Positions 1 to 9,796 are shown, counted from the first letter of the stretch. The stretch: DNA of 64,000 bases from Pseudomonas sp. GGS8 (GCF_024168645.1 NZ_JALJWF010000001.1:2657001-2721000), one strand, 5' to 3'. Program-made: numbers and translations. The notes: a model not told the origin generated them from the letters alone.

Positions 1-3000
1 CAGCGGGCGTTTTCCTACGAGTCACGCAAGCAAGTCACCGAGGAAGTGCCGGAACTGAAGATGGGCACCGCCATCGCCGCGCCAACGCCCTACGACGCTC
101 AGCCACAATTTGCGTTGATTCCGGGCCTGCCGGTGGTCAGCCAATTCCGTTATCCGCTGTGGCAAGCCAAACCGATCCAGCCGCCGGAAGGCGTGAAGCT
201 GGTCGGTTCTTCCAGCGAGTTCGTCAGTGTCTCGCCGGGCAACGTTTACATCCCGTTGGGCAACCTGAAGCCGGGCCTGTACCTGGTGGAAGCGCTGATC
301 GGCAAGTACCGCGCGACCACCATGGTGTTCGTCTCCAACACCGTGGCCGTGAGCAAGATTGCCGGTGATGAGCTGCTGGTGTGGGCCGCGCGCAAACACG
401 AAGGCAGCTCGGTGCCGAAGGTCAATGTGCTGTGGACCGATGGCCTGGGCGTGATGAGCAGTGGCGCGACCGATGCCGATGGTTTGCTGCGCCTGAAACA
501 CGTCAGCCCCGAGCGTTCGTTCGTGATCGGCGAGGACGAAGAGGGCGGGGTGTTCGTTTCCGAGAACTTCTATTACGACAGCGAAATCTACGACACCAAA
601 CTCTATGCCTTCACCGACCGGCCGTTGTATCGGCCGGGCGATTGGGTGTCGCTGAAAATCGTGGGCCGCGAGTTCAAGAATGCCCGGGATTCCGTGGCGC
701 CGACCGCTGCCGACGTCAACGTCACCGTACTCGATGCCACCGGCACGGCGCTGCAATCGTTGGCGCTGAAGCTCGACTCCAAGGCCGGCACTCAGGGCCG
801 TTTCCAGTTGCCGGACAACGCGGTGGCGGGCGGTTATGAACTGCGTTTCAGCTACAAGGATCAGGCGTACAGCAGCGCCTTCCGCGTCGCCGAATACATC
901 AAGCCGCACTTCGAGATTTCCCTGAATCTGGCCAAGCAGGATTACCGCACCGGCGAGCCGGTCAAAGGCAGTCTGGTGTTGTTGTACCCGGACGGTAAGC
1001 CGGTGGCCAACGCCAAGTTGAGCCTGAGCTTGCGCGCCCAACAATTGTCGATGGTCGACAACGAGCTGCAATACCTCGGGCAATTCCCGGTGGAACTGAC
1101 CAGCACCGAACTGACCACCGACGCCAAGGGCAACGCGAGCCTCGATTTGCCCGCCGCCGAGAAACCGAGCCGCTACATGCTCACCGTGTTCGCCAGCGAT
1201 GGTGCGGCGTATCGGGTCAAGACCACCAAGGAAATCCTCATCGACCGGGGTGCCGCCAGTTTCCGCCTGAGCGCGCCGCAACGGTTCAGCGCGGTGGGCG
1301 CCAAGGTTGCCTTCAGCTATGCCAATGAAGGTGGCAGCGAGCAGAGCAAAGCGGTCAACCCGAGCAGCTATAGCTGGGTGCGACTCGAAGACCAGACCAC
1401 TGGTGAAGGCAAGCTCACCGCCAAAGACAAAGGCTTCAGCCTGGCCTTCGACCGTCCGGGTACTTACAATCTGACGCTGAAAGATGATCATGGCCGCGTG
1501 CTTGGCGCGACCGGTCATTCGGTCACCGGTGATGGCGTCAAAGCGGTGCCCGGCACGGTGGAAATCGTCCTCGACAAACCCGAGTACAAGGCCGGCGACG
1601 AGGCCCTCGCGTTGATCACTTTCCCTGAGCCGGTCAGCGATGCGTTGTTGTCGCTCGAGCGCGACAAGGTCGAAGCCACGGCGTTGCTGTCCAAGGGCGG
1701 CGACTGGCTGAAGATGGAAAAGCTCAGCGACACCCAATACCGCGCGCGCATCACGGTGAAGGACAACTTCGCACCGAACATGACCTTCTCCGTGCTTTAC
1801 ACCAAGGGCGGTCAGTACAGCTTCCAGAACGCTGGCATCAAGGTGATCACACCGCAGATCGATGTGGCCATCGCCACCGATAAAGAGGCGTATCAGCCCG
1901 GCGATACTGTGTCCGTGGACCTCACCACTCAATTCGCCGGCAAGCCGATTCCAGCGCACCTGACGGTCAGCGTGGTCGACGAAATGATCTATGCGTTGCA
2001 GCCGGAAGTCGCGCCAACCATCGACCAGTTCTTCTATCACCCGCGCCGCAACAACGTGCGCACCAGCGCCAGTCTGTCGTTCATCAGCTACGACGTGGCA
2101 CTGCCGGGCAGCCCGGGCGCACCGGGCAAAGCCAACCGCAGCGAGCGTGGGGTGAAAGTGCTGGAGCGGCCGCGTCGTGAAGACGTCGACACTGCCGCGT
2201 GGCAACCGGAATTGATCACCGACGCCAACGGCAAAACCCGTTTCACCTTCAAGATGCCGGACTCCTTGACCCGCTGGCGTATCACCGCCCGCGCCATCGC
2301 CGATGACGGCCAGGTCGGGCAAAAGAAACAATTCGTGCGTTCGGAAAAACCGCTGTACCTGAAATGGAGCGGCCCGACCAAATTCCGCAACGGCGACAAG
2401 CCGGATCTCGGTGTGTTCGCTTTCAGTCAGGCCGAGAAACCGGTCAAGGCTGAGCTGGTGATTCATTACGCGGGTGCCGAGCAACGTGTGCCGGTCACTT
2501 TGAACAATGGCGTCAACTACATCGCATTGCCGGCATTCACATTGGCCAATGGCGAGTGGACCGCCGAGCTGGTGCAGGACGGTAAAACCGCTGACGCCTT
2601 GGCCGTGCGGTTGACCGCGACCGGCGAAGGCTGGCAGGTGACCCAGAGCCAAAGCCTGGACGCGGTCAGCGGCGACACGCCTTTGACCCTGCCGACAGAC
2701 GCCACGGATATTCGCCTGCGTCTGGATGACAGCCCGCAAGCGGTGTTCCGCTCGGCCCTCGATGATCTGCTGAGCTATCCGTACGGCGGTGTCGAACAAA
2801 CCGCCAGTCGTTTGCTGCCGCTGAGCATTGCCTATCCAACCCTGTCGTCGAACCCGCAGACCCGCGATCGCTTGCGTTTGATCATGCAGAACAGCCGTCT
2901 GCGGCTGGTGCAAATGGCCGGGCCGTCGGCGAGCTTCACCTGGTGGGGCTTTGACGGCGAGCCGGATGCGTTCCTCACCGCTTACGCCTATTACGCCGAC

Positions 3001-4173
3001 TGGCACGCCAGCAAGGCGCTGGAGCTGAGCCTGCCACCGGAGCACTGGCAGCGGGTGCTGGAGGTGTACGCGAAACAGGCACAGAACACGCCGCTGTTGC
3101 AGCGTGCGTTGATTCTGTCGTTTGCCAAACAGATGCAATTGCCGGTGAACACGTTGCTCAGCGGTTTGATGGATGATCTGGCGAAAGCCGGCGAAGGCAA
3201 TGCGGCGAGCGTCATGGACGATGGCGCAGAGAGCCTGGTCATGAACGATCCGGATTCGGCCTTGGGGCTGGCCAGTGCTCGGGTGCTGACCGCGTCTTTG
3301 GCGCGTCAGGCCAAGGTCAATCTGCCGCCGGCGTTCAGTCGCCAAGTGGACGCGGCGCAACAACAAGTGGCCGCTAGCGCTCAACCGTTTGTCGAAGCCC
3401 TGAACCTGTCGCTGCAAGCCTTCGATCAGGCCCACGCGCAAGCGTTGTTGCAACGCCTGTTGCCACAGCAATCGACCCTGGAACGCGCCTTGGCGCTGAC
3501 CTGGCTGCAACGCAGCATCGAGCAGGCCTCTCCGACCATCGCACTGGCACCGGGTGAAGGCTGGAAGAAACGCTACGGTGATACCGGTGAGATATATTGG
3601 ACGTGGCAGGGCGCTACGCCGGTGCCAGCGGTGTTGTCGCTGACCGGGACGCAAGAGCGCCCGCTACGTGCCGCGCTGAGTTACCAGACCAAACAACCGG
3701 CAATCGATCCGATGCCTGTGACGATCACCCGTCGCCTGTCGCGTCTGGTGCCAGGTGATGAAGCGTTCGAATTCAAACTCGAAGCGGTCGGCACCAAGCC
3801 ATTGTCCAGCGACAGCCTGTACCTGGACGAAGTGATCATCACCAGCAAATCCGCGAAACCATTGCGCTACGGCATGCTCGAAGTGCCGCTGCCACCGGGT
3901 GCCGACGTCGAGCGCACCACGTGGGGTATCACGCTCATGGGCAAGGCCGGCACCGAGCCGACCGCGTTGGAGAAGGCCCGTTTCGAGCCGGGGCAAATGG
4001 CGTATGCGGTGCCAGTGGATGCGCTGAGCGGCGAGTTGCGCCTGCGTCATCTGGTGCGCTTCTCGCAAAAAGGCCAGTTCAACCTGCCGCCAGTGCGTTT
4101 CACGCAGGTCTACGCGCCGCAGCATCAGGCTCAGGAACAGAAACCGGCACTCGGTCAGGTCACGGTCAACTGA
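1..4173 (+). CDS. magD: Alpha-2-macroglobulin family protein MagD/YfaS-like (5' partial)
   Basis: The reading frame is open from base 1, so the N-terminus lies outside the window; about 1390 residues are seen. Repeated Ig-like MG domains with A2M phrasing (DRPLYRPGDWV, KPEYKAGDEA, EAYQPGDTV) and the motif around PDSLTRWRITARA are typical of bacterial alpha-2-macroglobulins. At the position of the CxEQ thioester the sequence reads GGVEQ (bases 2785-2799). The thioester cysteine is therefore absent, as in the E. coli YfaS type. Known role of the family: periplasmic protease trap or envelope defence. The next two genes are the magE and magF homologues, spaced 1 and 3 bases apart, which supports the operon assignment. 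By family, trapping would be non-covalent. Confidence is high for the family and moderate for the symbol. Confidence 0.93.
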   Translation, partial: QRAFSYESRKQVTEEVPELKMGTAIAAPTPYDAQPQFALIPGLPVVSQFRYPLWQAKPIQPPEGVKLVGSSSEFVSVSPGNVYIPLGNLKPGLYLVEALIGKYRATTMVFVSNTVAVSKIAGDELLVWAARKHEGSSVPKVNVLWTDGLGVMSSGATDADGLLRLKHVSPERSFVIGEDEEGGVFVSENFYYDSEIYDTKLYAFTDRPLYRPGDWVSLKIVGREFKNARDSVAPTAADVNVTVLDATGTALQSLALKLDSKAGTQGRFQLPDNAVAGGYELRFSYKDQAYSSAFRVAEYIKPHFEISLNLAKQDYRTGEPVKGSLVLLYPDGKPVANAKLSLSLRAQQLSMVDNELQYLGQFPVELTSTELTTDAKGNASLDLPAAEKPSRYMLTVFASDGAAYRVKTTKEILIDRGAASFRLSAPQRFSAVGAKVAFSYANEGGSEQSKAVNPSSYSWVRLEDQTTGEGKLTAKDKGFSLAFDRPGTYNLTLKDDHGRVLGATGHSVTGDGVKAVPGTVEIVLDKPEYKAGDEALALITFPEPVSDALLSLERDKVEATALLSKGGDWLKMEKLSDTQYRARITVKDNFAPNMTFSVLYTKGGQYSFQNAGIKVITPQIDVAIATDKEAYQPGDTVSVDLTTQFAGKPIPAHLTVSVVDEMIYALQPEVAPTIDQFFYHPRRNNVRTSASLSFISYDVALPGSPGAPGKANRSERGVKVLERPRREDVDTAAWQPELITDANGKTRFTFKMPDSLTRWRITARAIADDGQVGQKKQFVRSEKPLYLKWSGPTKFRNGDKPDLGVFAFSQAEKPVKAELVIHYAGAEQRVPVTLNNGVNYIALPAFTLANGEWTAELVQDGKTADALAVRLTATGEGWQVTQSQSLDAVSGDTPLTLPTDATDIRLRLDDSPQAVFRSALDDLLSYPYGGVEQTASRLLPLSIAYPTLSSNPQTRDRLRLIMQNSRLRLVQMAGPSASFTWWGFDGEPDAFLTAYAYYADWHASKALELSLPPEHWQRVLEVYAKQAQNTPLLQRALILSFAKQMQLPVNTLLSGLMDDLAKAGEGNAASVMDDGAESLVMNDPDSALGLASARVLTASLARQAKVNLPPAFSRQVDAAQQQVAASAQPFVEALNLSLQAFDQAHAQALLQRLLPQQSTLERALALTWLQRSIEQASPTIALAPGEGWKKRYGDTGEIYWTWQGATPVPAVLSLTGTQERPLRAALSYQTKQPAIDPMPVTITRRLSRLVPGDEAFEFKLEAVGTKPLSSDSLYLDEVIITSKSAKPLRYGMLEVPLPPGADVERTTWGITLMGKAGTEPTALEKARFEPGQMAYAVPVDALSGELRLRHLVRFSQKGQFNLPPVRFTQVYAPQHQAQEQKPALGQVTVN

Positions 4174-4174
4174 C

Positions 4175-5794
4175 ATGACCCGGTGTCTGGTCTGGTGGTT
4201 GCTGTGTTTGATCCCTGCGCTGGCGACAGCGCAGGACGAGCCGCTGCGCCTGGGCTTCAAGGGTGAATTGCTTGCGTTGAGCCAGACTCAGGTGATGTCG
4301 CGTGAGCCATTGCCCGCTGATTTGCAGACGCCGCTGGGCAGCGTGTGGAAGCTGTTTGTCTACGGCTGGCTGGTGGACACCGGCGCACGTGAGCCGGCTT
4401 ATGAGTGTCGCGGGCAATCGAAGGAAGAGGTTTATTGCTGCACGGCGGGCGGCACGATCGGGCGCGATCAGGCGTTGGTGAAGTCTTGCGGCTTGTACTT
4501 TGAGCCTGCGCGCCTTGGCATTGCCAGCGCACAGTGGCGCGAGTATTGGCAGGTCAGACAAGCGCCGAAATGGTTGCTGGATTTACCGTCGCTGCAACCG
4601 CAAACCCGGGTTCCGGTGGCTGAGTTGCTGAAGGTGTTGGCCGTGATGCCGGCGCAGGATCAAGCCCGAAAGGTGTTGCTCGATGTGGTGCTCAACGCCG
4701 CTGACGGTAACGTCGTGGGTGAACTCGGTGGCCAGTTGCGGGTGAAAACCTGGAGCTGGCTGGCGGATCAGGACCCTTCGTCGCGCCAAGGCGGATTCGC
4801 GGGTTGGACGGTAGACGGCACACCGATCTGGGCCGGTGGGCGCGGCACCAGCCAAATGGTTTTGCGCCATTATGGTCAGGCGCTGGCGACGGTGCTGCCC
4901 TCGTCGTGGCCTGCCGAGGCGGGCAAGTGCGTTGAGGTCGGCCTGTTCGCGCGTTATCCACTAAAACGCGTGCTGTCGGGGGATCGCGTTTTAGCGCCCG
5001 GTCCTTTGCAAGGCGACTACCGCGTCGAGTTCGCCAATGGCAATCAACTCGATATCCACAGCGATGGCGAGTTGTTCTTGCTCAAAGACAAACTTGTCGC
5101 CCGCCTCGATCGTGAAGAGTACGTCGCCCGCGTTTTGCAGCGCGAAGCCAGACCTGAACCCGTCGAAGCGGCCAAAGCCCTGGCCGTCGCGATCCGCACC
5201 TATCTGCTGCAAAACGCCACCCGCAACGGCGACTGCCTGAGCATCGACGACAGCAGCAGTCGACAGCGCGTCGCCCCGCGCCCGGCCGCCAGCGAATCGC
5301 GCAACATCGCGGCGTGGACCAGCGACCTGGTCTTGGCCGGCACCGCCGTCACCTATCACTCCGACCAACCGGGGCCGGACAAACTCTCCTGGCAGCAAGC
5401 CGTCGAACAAGCCAATGCCGGCCAACGCTACGACGCCATCCTGCTACACGCCTACCCGCGCGCCAGCCTCAGCCGCTGGGACAACCCGGTCGCCTCCTGC
5501 GAAGCACTGCCCGCCGCGCAAGACTGGCTGCAAAACCAGCGTCGCGGCTGGCGCCAACGGCTCGAAAGCGAAGTTGGCTACAACGAAGTCAGCACCTTTG
5601 CCGTCTGCCGCCTGGCCTTTGGTCGTCCGTTTGTCGACCGCGAACGCCAGCGCATTTACGTGCGCGGCGTGCTGTCGTTGCAAGACCGCCTCGACCTGAC
5701 CCACGAATACCTGCACCTGGCCTTCGAAGCACACCCCAACGGCCAGGATGAAACCTACATCGAAGGGCTCGCCCGCCACCTCTTGCTGGAATAG
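4175..5794 (+). CDS. magE: MagE/YfaQ-like DUF2300 protein with SpoIID-like and HExxH motifs
   Basis: 539 aa, starting one base after the magD stop. A signal peptide is visible (MTRCLVWWLLCLIPALATA), so the protein is probably periplasmic. Position after an A2M gene and before a DUF2135 gene matches E. coli yfaSQP and P. aeruginosa magDEF. Two motifs are visible beyond the DUF2300 label. Residues 314-338 (EEYVARVLQREARPE, then EAAKALAVAIRTY) resemble the core of SpoIID/LytB lytic transglycosylases, with Glu324 in the place of the catalytic acid. Residues 510-514 are HEYLH near the C-terminus, a zincin-type HExxH, followed by a Glu in YIEG. Function is not established; peptidoglycan or protease-related activity is inference. 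Confidence 0.85.
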   Translation: MTRCLVWWLLCLIPALATAQDEPLRLGFKGELLALSQTQVMSREPLPADLQTPLGSVWKLFVYGWLVDTGAREPAYECRGQSKEEVYCCTAGGTIGRDQALVKSCGLYFEPARLGIASAQWREYWQVRQAPKWLLDLPSLQPQTRVPVAELLKVLAVMPAQDQARKVLLDVVLNAADGNVVGELGGQLRVKTWSWLADQDPSSRQGGFAGWTVDGTPIWAGGRGTSQMVLRHYGQALATVLPSSWPAEAGKCVEVGLFARYPLKRVLSGDRVLAPGPLQGDYRVEFANGNQLDIHSDGELFLLKDKLVARLDREEYVARVLQREARPEPVEAAKALAVAIRTYLLQNATRNGDCLSIDDSSSRQRVAPRPAASESRNIAAWTSDLVLAGTAVTYHSDQPGPDKLSWQQAVEQANAGQRYDAILLHAYPRASLSRWDNPVASCEALPAAQDWLQNQRRGWRQRLESEVGYNEVSTFAVCRLAFGRPFVDRERQRIYVRGVLSLQDRLDLTHEYLHLAFEAHPNGQDETYIEGLARHLLLE

Positions 5795-5797
5795 GCC

Positions 5798-6604
5798 ATG
5801 AAACTCCGTTATCCACAGGTCTTGCTGTTCCTTTGCGCTTTTTGCGTACTGCCGGCGACATTTGCCGCCGTCAAACTTGATACGCCCATTGGCGGCTGGC
5901 GTACTGGCGCGCCCGAAGGTGAAGGCGAAAACTTTCGTCAGACCGTCAATTACCCGGCTTCATCGGTTAACACCCCAGTGGGCCAGGCCAACACGGCGCG
6001 CATTACCGGCCAGATCCAATCCACCCCCAAGGGCAATGAACCCGGCAAGCTGATCGTCAACGGCGTCAGCATGCCGTTGAAAATTGACCCCGCCGGCCGC
6101 TTCGATCGCCCGTTCTCATTCCCCAAAGGCAGCAACAGTGTTGAAGTCCGCAGCCCCGATGGCCAGCAACGCCACCGCACGCAGTTCCTCAATGCCAACG
6201 GCGGCGCCACCCCGGCCAAGTTGCGTGTGCTGCTGTCCTGGGACAGCGACGGCACGGATCTGGACTTGCACCTCATCACCCCCGATGGCGCACACATCTG
6301 GTACGGCGATCGCGTCGCGCCCAATGGTGCGGTGCTGGATGTGGACGTGACCACCGGCTACGGCCCGGAAATTTTCGCCATGCCGGCGCCGATCAAGGGG
6401 CAATACCTGGTGTACGTGAACTACTACGGCGGCGGGTATCGCAGTGATGACGAAGGGCAGGAGGATGCGGTTCAGCCGCTGACCACCGCGCAAGTGACGG
6501 TGATTACGGAGGAGGGGACGCCTGATGAAAAAATGGAGACGTTCCTGGTGCCGATGCGGGCGGTGGGGGAGTTGACGTTGGTTAAGGGGTTTAGTTATCC
6601 GTGA
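5798..6604 (+). CDS. magF: MagF/YfaP-like DUF2135 secreted protein
   Basis: 268 aa, last gene of the mag-type operon, starting 3 bases after magE. It has a cleavable signal peptide (KLRYPQVLLFLCAFCVLPATFA), so periplasmic or outer-membrane-associated. The C-terminal half contains the DUF2135/YfaP signature LLSWDSDGTDLDLHLITPDG, followed by HIWYGD and a DVDVTTGYGPE stretch, an acidic pattern seen in this beta-sandwich family. An N-terminal Ig-like segment (TPIGGWRTGAPEG to RSPDGQQRHR) precedes it. No enzymatic residues are recognised. By context it assists the alpha-2-macroglobulin protein; the exact role is unknown. Confidence 0.85.
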   Translation: MKLRYPQVLLFLCAFCVLPATFAAVKLDTPIGGWRTGAPEGEGENFRQTVNYPASSVNTPVGQANTARITGQIQSTPKGNEPGKLIVNGVSMPLKIDPAGRFDRPFSFPKGSNSVEVRSPDGQQRHRTQFLNANGGATPAKLRVLLSWDSDGTDLDLHLITPDGAHIWYGDRVAPNGAVLDVDVTTGYGPEIFAMPAPIKGQYLVYVNYYGGGYRSDDEGQEDAVQPLTTAQVTVITEEGTPDEKMETFLVPMRAVGELTLVKGFSYP

Positions 6605-6698
6605 ATGAAATAGTCTCGGCAGTGCTGAGACTATTAGCTTGGTGTTTTCCCGTTGGGGCGAGACAAATCAACATTCGCCAGCAGACTTTATCCAATCC

Positions 6699-6836
6699 GT
6701 AGCAGCTGCCGAGCCCGCGAGGCTGCGTTCGAGGACGAAGTCCTCGCATATACGGTGTACACGGTCCTTCTGAAAGAACCGGTCGCCTGATTTTACGACT
6801 GCTTCGCAGCCGGACGCAGGCTTTGCCAGCTGCTAC
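6699..6836. repeat. Palindromic intergenic element (~138 bp)
   Basis: Within the 495-base gap 6605-7099. The ends GTAGCAGCTGCC (6699) and GCCAGCTGCTAC (to 6836) are near-perfect inverted repeats, and the inside holds nested arms (gaggacgaagtcctc; tacgactgcttcgcagccgg). It resembles the long REP-like repeats common between Pseudomonas genes. The rest of the gap (6837-7099) shows no gene; it must hold the promoter of the following regulator, but no convincing -35/-10 pair was found. Confidence 0.6.
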
Positions 6837-7099
6837 AAGGTGTTCATCGCTGGCGGTCATACTGAGTTGATTGAACTGCAGCAATGTCCATAACCCCCAT
6901 GAATACCCATTCTCATCCCCGAGCGTTTATTCGACGGAATAGACAAGGTATTTTTCGAGCACTGGCGTAAACTTTGCTTACAAAAATTCCAGGTTGCTGC
7001 CTCGCACGCGAGTGTTTGCACGATGGCCTGTCGATCACCGGCCTGCTCTTGCCAGGCATCAGGAAGACCATGGTGGCGGTTGTTCATTAAGGGAATGAG

Positions 7100-8530
7100 A
7101 TGTTTGAGATAGATCGCAGCAGCAAGACGCTGTTAGTGGACCAGATTCGAAATGCAATTATTGCCCGTATTGAATCTTTCCAATGGGTTCAAGGCAGTCG
7201 GTTGCCTTCGGTCAGGGCGCTCTCCAAACAACTGGGCGTCAGTAACTTTACGGTGAGCAGCGCGTACGAGGACCTCGTGGCGCAGCACATTATCGAGTCT
7301 CGACCCGGGGCCGGTTACTTCATTCTCGCGACCAGTCCTGCGGGAAGCCTCAAGGACCTGGACGAGTTGATCCCGCCGTCCAGCCTGCATGCGGGGTTCC
7401 TGTACCGCGCGCTGGACCCTTCCCAATACGATATCCCGGTCAGTTCAGGTTACTTTCCTCCGTCCTGGCTGGCTGACGCTGTACCCGTTTCTGTTACCGG
7501 ACGGCTGATACGTAACACGCTGTCTTGCAGCGTTCCGGCACCCGCTGCGGGGAGTCAGCAATTGCGCTCGGTGATTGCGCGCAAGTTGCGAGAGGTTCAA
7601 ATCGATGCCTCCAGCAACCAGATTGTGGTGACGGTGGGGGCTACGCACGCGTTCTCGCTGATTCGCAATGTCATGCTCAAGCCCGGTGATTACCTGTTGG
7701 TCGAAGACCCGAGCTACTTGTTGCTGCAGTTGAAGCTGATCAAGGGACGGGATTTCAACATCATCACGGTGCCACGAATGGGGGATGGTCCGGACCTGGA
7801 GGCCATGGAGGCCATGCTGATCAAGTACCGGCCGAAACTGTTTCTGACCCAGACCCTGATCCACAACCCTACGGGCGGCAATACCTCTCCGGCCAAGGGG
7901 TTCAAGATTCTTTCGCTGGCCGAGAAGTATGATTTTCATATCGTTGAAGATGATATTTTCGGCTCGTTGTCCGCCAAGCAAACACTTCGACTGGCCAGCC
8001 TGGACGGTTTGAATCGCACGTTTTACATCAGCGGTTTCAGCAAAGTGCTCAGTCCTGCCTTGCGTCTTGGGTATGTGGCGGCACCACCAGCCTTTGTCGA
8101 GCGTCTGGTGGAGCAGAAGATGTACAACCTGTTGTGCGGCTCATCCATGGACGAAACCATCGTGACTTACACCCTGGAATCCGGGCGCTATCAACATCAT
8201 TTGGATGTTCTGCGCCAGCGGGTGATGCAGGAGCGTGTCAGGGCGCGGGAGTGGTTGGGCAAGGTGGGCGTGGTGTTTGATGAACCCAGCGTGGATGGTT
8301 TGTTTCTCTGGGGGCGTTTCCCCGCGCAGGTGGATATTCGCCGTCTGATCGAACGGGCCCATGACGCCCGCATCTTTCTGGCTCCAGGGTCGTTGTTCAG
8401 TAACACCCGGGATTACGATCAATATATTCGCCTGAACGTCAGCCACTGCAATGACATCCAGTTCAAGCGTTTCATCGATGCCCAGACCGGCAGCGAAATA
8501 GCCCGTGGAGTCACCGAACACAGCGTTTGA
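7100..8530 (+). CDS. MocR/GntR-type regulator with aminotransferase-like domain
   Basis: 476 aa. Residues ~5-75 form a GntR winged helix (QIRNAIIARIESFQW, then LPSVRALSKQLGVSNFTVSSAYEDL). Residues ~110-460 are a fold-type-I PLP domain with the MocR hallmark SGFSKVLSPALRLGYV, in which Lys315 should bind PLP. Upstream features include NPTGGN and EDDIFG. Family role: ligand- or PLP-responsive transcription factor, often controlling amino-acid or vitamin metabolism. The gene is convergent with the seven-gene operon at 8545-14576 (stops 14 bp apart). That makes it the natural regulator of that cluster, by inference. Start ATG 7100 follows the purine-rich GGGAATGAG. Confidence 0.88.
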   Translation: MFEIDRSSKTLLVDQIRNAIIARIESFQWVQGSRLPSVRALSKQLGVSNFTVSSAYEDLVAQHIIESRPGAGYFILATSPAGSLKDLDELIPPSSLHAGFLYRALDPSQYDIPVSSGYFPPSWLADAVPVSVTGRLIRNTLSCSVPAPAAGSQQLRSVIARKLREVQIDASSNQIVVTVGATHAFSLIRNVMLKPGDYLLVEDPSYLLLQLKLIKGRDFNIITVPRMGDGPDLEAMEAMLIKYRPKLFLTQTLIHNPTGGNTSPAKGFKILSLAEKYDFHIVEDDIFGSLSAKQTLRLASLDGLNRTFYISGFSKVLSPALRLGYVAAPPAFVERLVEQKMYNLLCGSSMDETIVTYTLESGRYQHHLDVLRQRVMQERVRAREWLGKVGVVFDEPSVDGLFLWGRFPAQVDIRRLIERAHDARIFLAPGSLFSNTRDYDQYIRLNVSHCNDIQFKRFIDAQTGSEIARGVTEHSV

Positions 8531-8544
8531 GACTTGGCCCCGGG

Positions 8545-8853
8545 TCAGCCTGATGCTTGCTTGTCGATCTTGCTGCCCGGCGGCGCGTCACGGGTGTCTT
8601 GCCAGCTTCTGAAGTACTCCGCCAGGGTGGCCACTTCCCCCAAGTCTTCATAAGAGTAGATGACGCCGTTGAGGATCTGGACTTCATCATTGTCGCGCAG
8701 TGATTGTATGAGAGAGTCCTCAACGATTTCCGAGCCGTTAACGGCCAGGCTGATGTCATCGATCCAGAACAGCGGCTTGCCGTCCTGGTTCGACCACACC
8801 CGGGCGTCGGTGTAAAAAGTCTTCAACGCTAATCCATTGGTTTTTATAGACAT
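8545..8853 (-). CDS. Small hypothetical protein at end of metabolite operon
   Basis: 102 aa (begins MSIKTNGLALKTFYTDARVW). Not recognised: no metal, carrier-protein or membrane motif is visible. Acidic and soluble, with an amphipathic middle (EDSLIQSLRDNDEVQILNG) and a hydrophilic tail. It is the last gene of the same-strand series from 14576, 73 bp after the methyltransferase stop. Possible roles are accessory subunit, self-resistance or pathway chaperone; nothing in the sequence decides. Retained as real because of length, position and coding-like composition. Confidence 0.6.
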   Translation of the reverse strand: MSIKTNGLALKTFYTDARVWSNQDGKPLFWIDDISLAVNGSEIVEDSLIQSLRDNDEVQILNGVIYSYEDLGEVATLAEYFRSWQDTRDAPPGSKIDKQASG

Positions 8854-8926
8854 ATCGTTAATTCCAGTTCGACGGCATGGCTGATTGATCCAACGTGCCG
8901 CTCTTTTTCAGGCAGGTTCTGTGGGG

Positions 8927-9709
8927 CTATGCCTTTTTTTCAGCTCTGAAACGCAGACGCGTGTAATCCACCGTCCATCGGCCATCGGAGTCCAGCAGGT
9001 CATTGGCCAATTCCTCCGTCATCTCCTCCAGAAAATCCGCGCGGGCTTCAACCGGCAGCATTGTCAGGTAGGGGCTGCCAAAGGTTTGTATCCATTGGGC
9101 AATGGGGTAATCCAGCACCACGGGTCGTTCGAACCAACTGATGAAGCTGACGTGAAACCCCGTGTTCTCCAGCACCTGTTGGTATTCACCGGCGGTGGGC
9201 AGGTAGCAGGGCTCAATGTCTTGCGCATCGACGGATCGGCGCTCCAGGGCGCCGTGGATCGCCCGTCGGATCAGCAGGGCATTTTCGGCACCGGCGAACT
9301 CACCGACGAAACGTCCACCGGGTTTGAGTGCCATAAAGGCCCCATGGGCGACTTGATCGGCACGTCGCATCCAGTGCATGGCGGCGTTGCTGAACACTGC
9401 GTCGAACTCATGGTGAAAGATCAGCTCTTCGGCATTACCCAACCTCACATCCAGGCCGCGCAAACGTGCAGCTTTCACCCGCTCCGGGTTGTAGTCGAAA
9501 CCCACCACCTCAGCGCCTTGCCTAGCCAGTTGCTCGCTCAGGTAGCCATCGCCACAACCGATGTCCAAGACCCGCTCGCCAGCCTTGAGGGCCAACAGTT
9601 CCACCGCGCCGTTGGCGAGCTGAGCGACGAGACGGGCATTGTTTGCATACTGCGAGGCGTCCCATTGTTGAAGTTCAGCGGTGGGACGAAAAAAGCTCGA
9701 AGAAGTCAT
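8927..9709 (-). CDS. Class I SAM-dependent methyltransferase
   Basis: 260 aa. Motif I VLDIGCGDGYLSEQL (residues ~45-60), motif II region VVGFDYNPERV and motif post-I FDAVFSNAAMHWM are those of Rossmann-type methyltransferases of the trans-aconitate 2-methyltransferase/UbiE style. The AMHW phrase is typical of trans-aconitate methyltransferase-like small-molecule enzymes. In the operon it follows the transporter gene and probably O- or N-methylates the cluster product or an intermediate; the substrate is unknown. Start ATG at 9709. Confidence 0.85.
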   Translation of the reverse strand: MTSSSFFRPTAELQQWDASQYANNARLVAQLANGAVELLALKAGERVLDIGCGDGYLSEQLARQGAEVVGFDYNPERVKAARLRGLDVRLGNAEELIFHHEFDAVFSNAAMHWMRRADQVAHGAFMALKPGGRFVGEFAGAENALLIRRAIHGALERRSVDAQDIEPCYLPTAGEYQQVLENTGFHVSFISWFERPVVLDYPIAQWIQTFGSPYLTMLPVEARADFLEEMTEELANDLLDSDGRWTVDYTRLRFRAEKKA

Positions 9710-9770
9710 GAACGGGTTTCCGTCTGGGGTGGAGAGGGTGTAACAGCCTGGTTGAAAGCCCTTGGAGGTG

Positions 9771-9796
9771 CCGCGCGCTGGTTAGCCAGCGCGCGG
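9771..9796. other. Strong GC hairpin between transporter and methyltransferase genes
   Basis: Perfect 11-bp arms CCGCGCGCTGG / CCAGCGCGCGG with a 4-base loop. There is no U-run on either strand, so it is more likely an mRNA-processing or partial-attenuation hairpin within the operon than a full terminator. Confidence 0.55.

Noticed and set aside
22..3654. 1210-aa open frame on the minus strand
   Set aside because: Antisense shadow of magD: low-complexity His/Arg/Gln-rich protein with no domain, fully inside a convincing gene.
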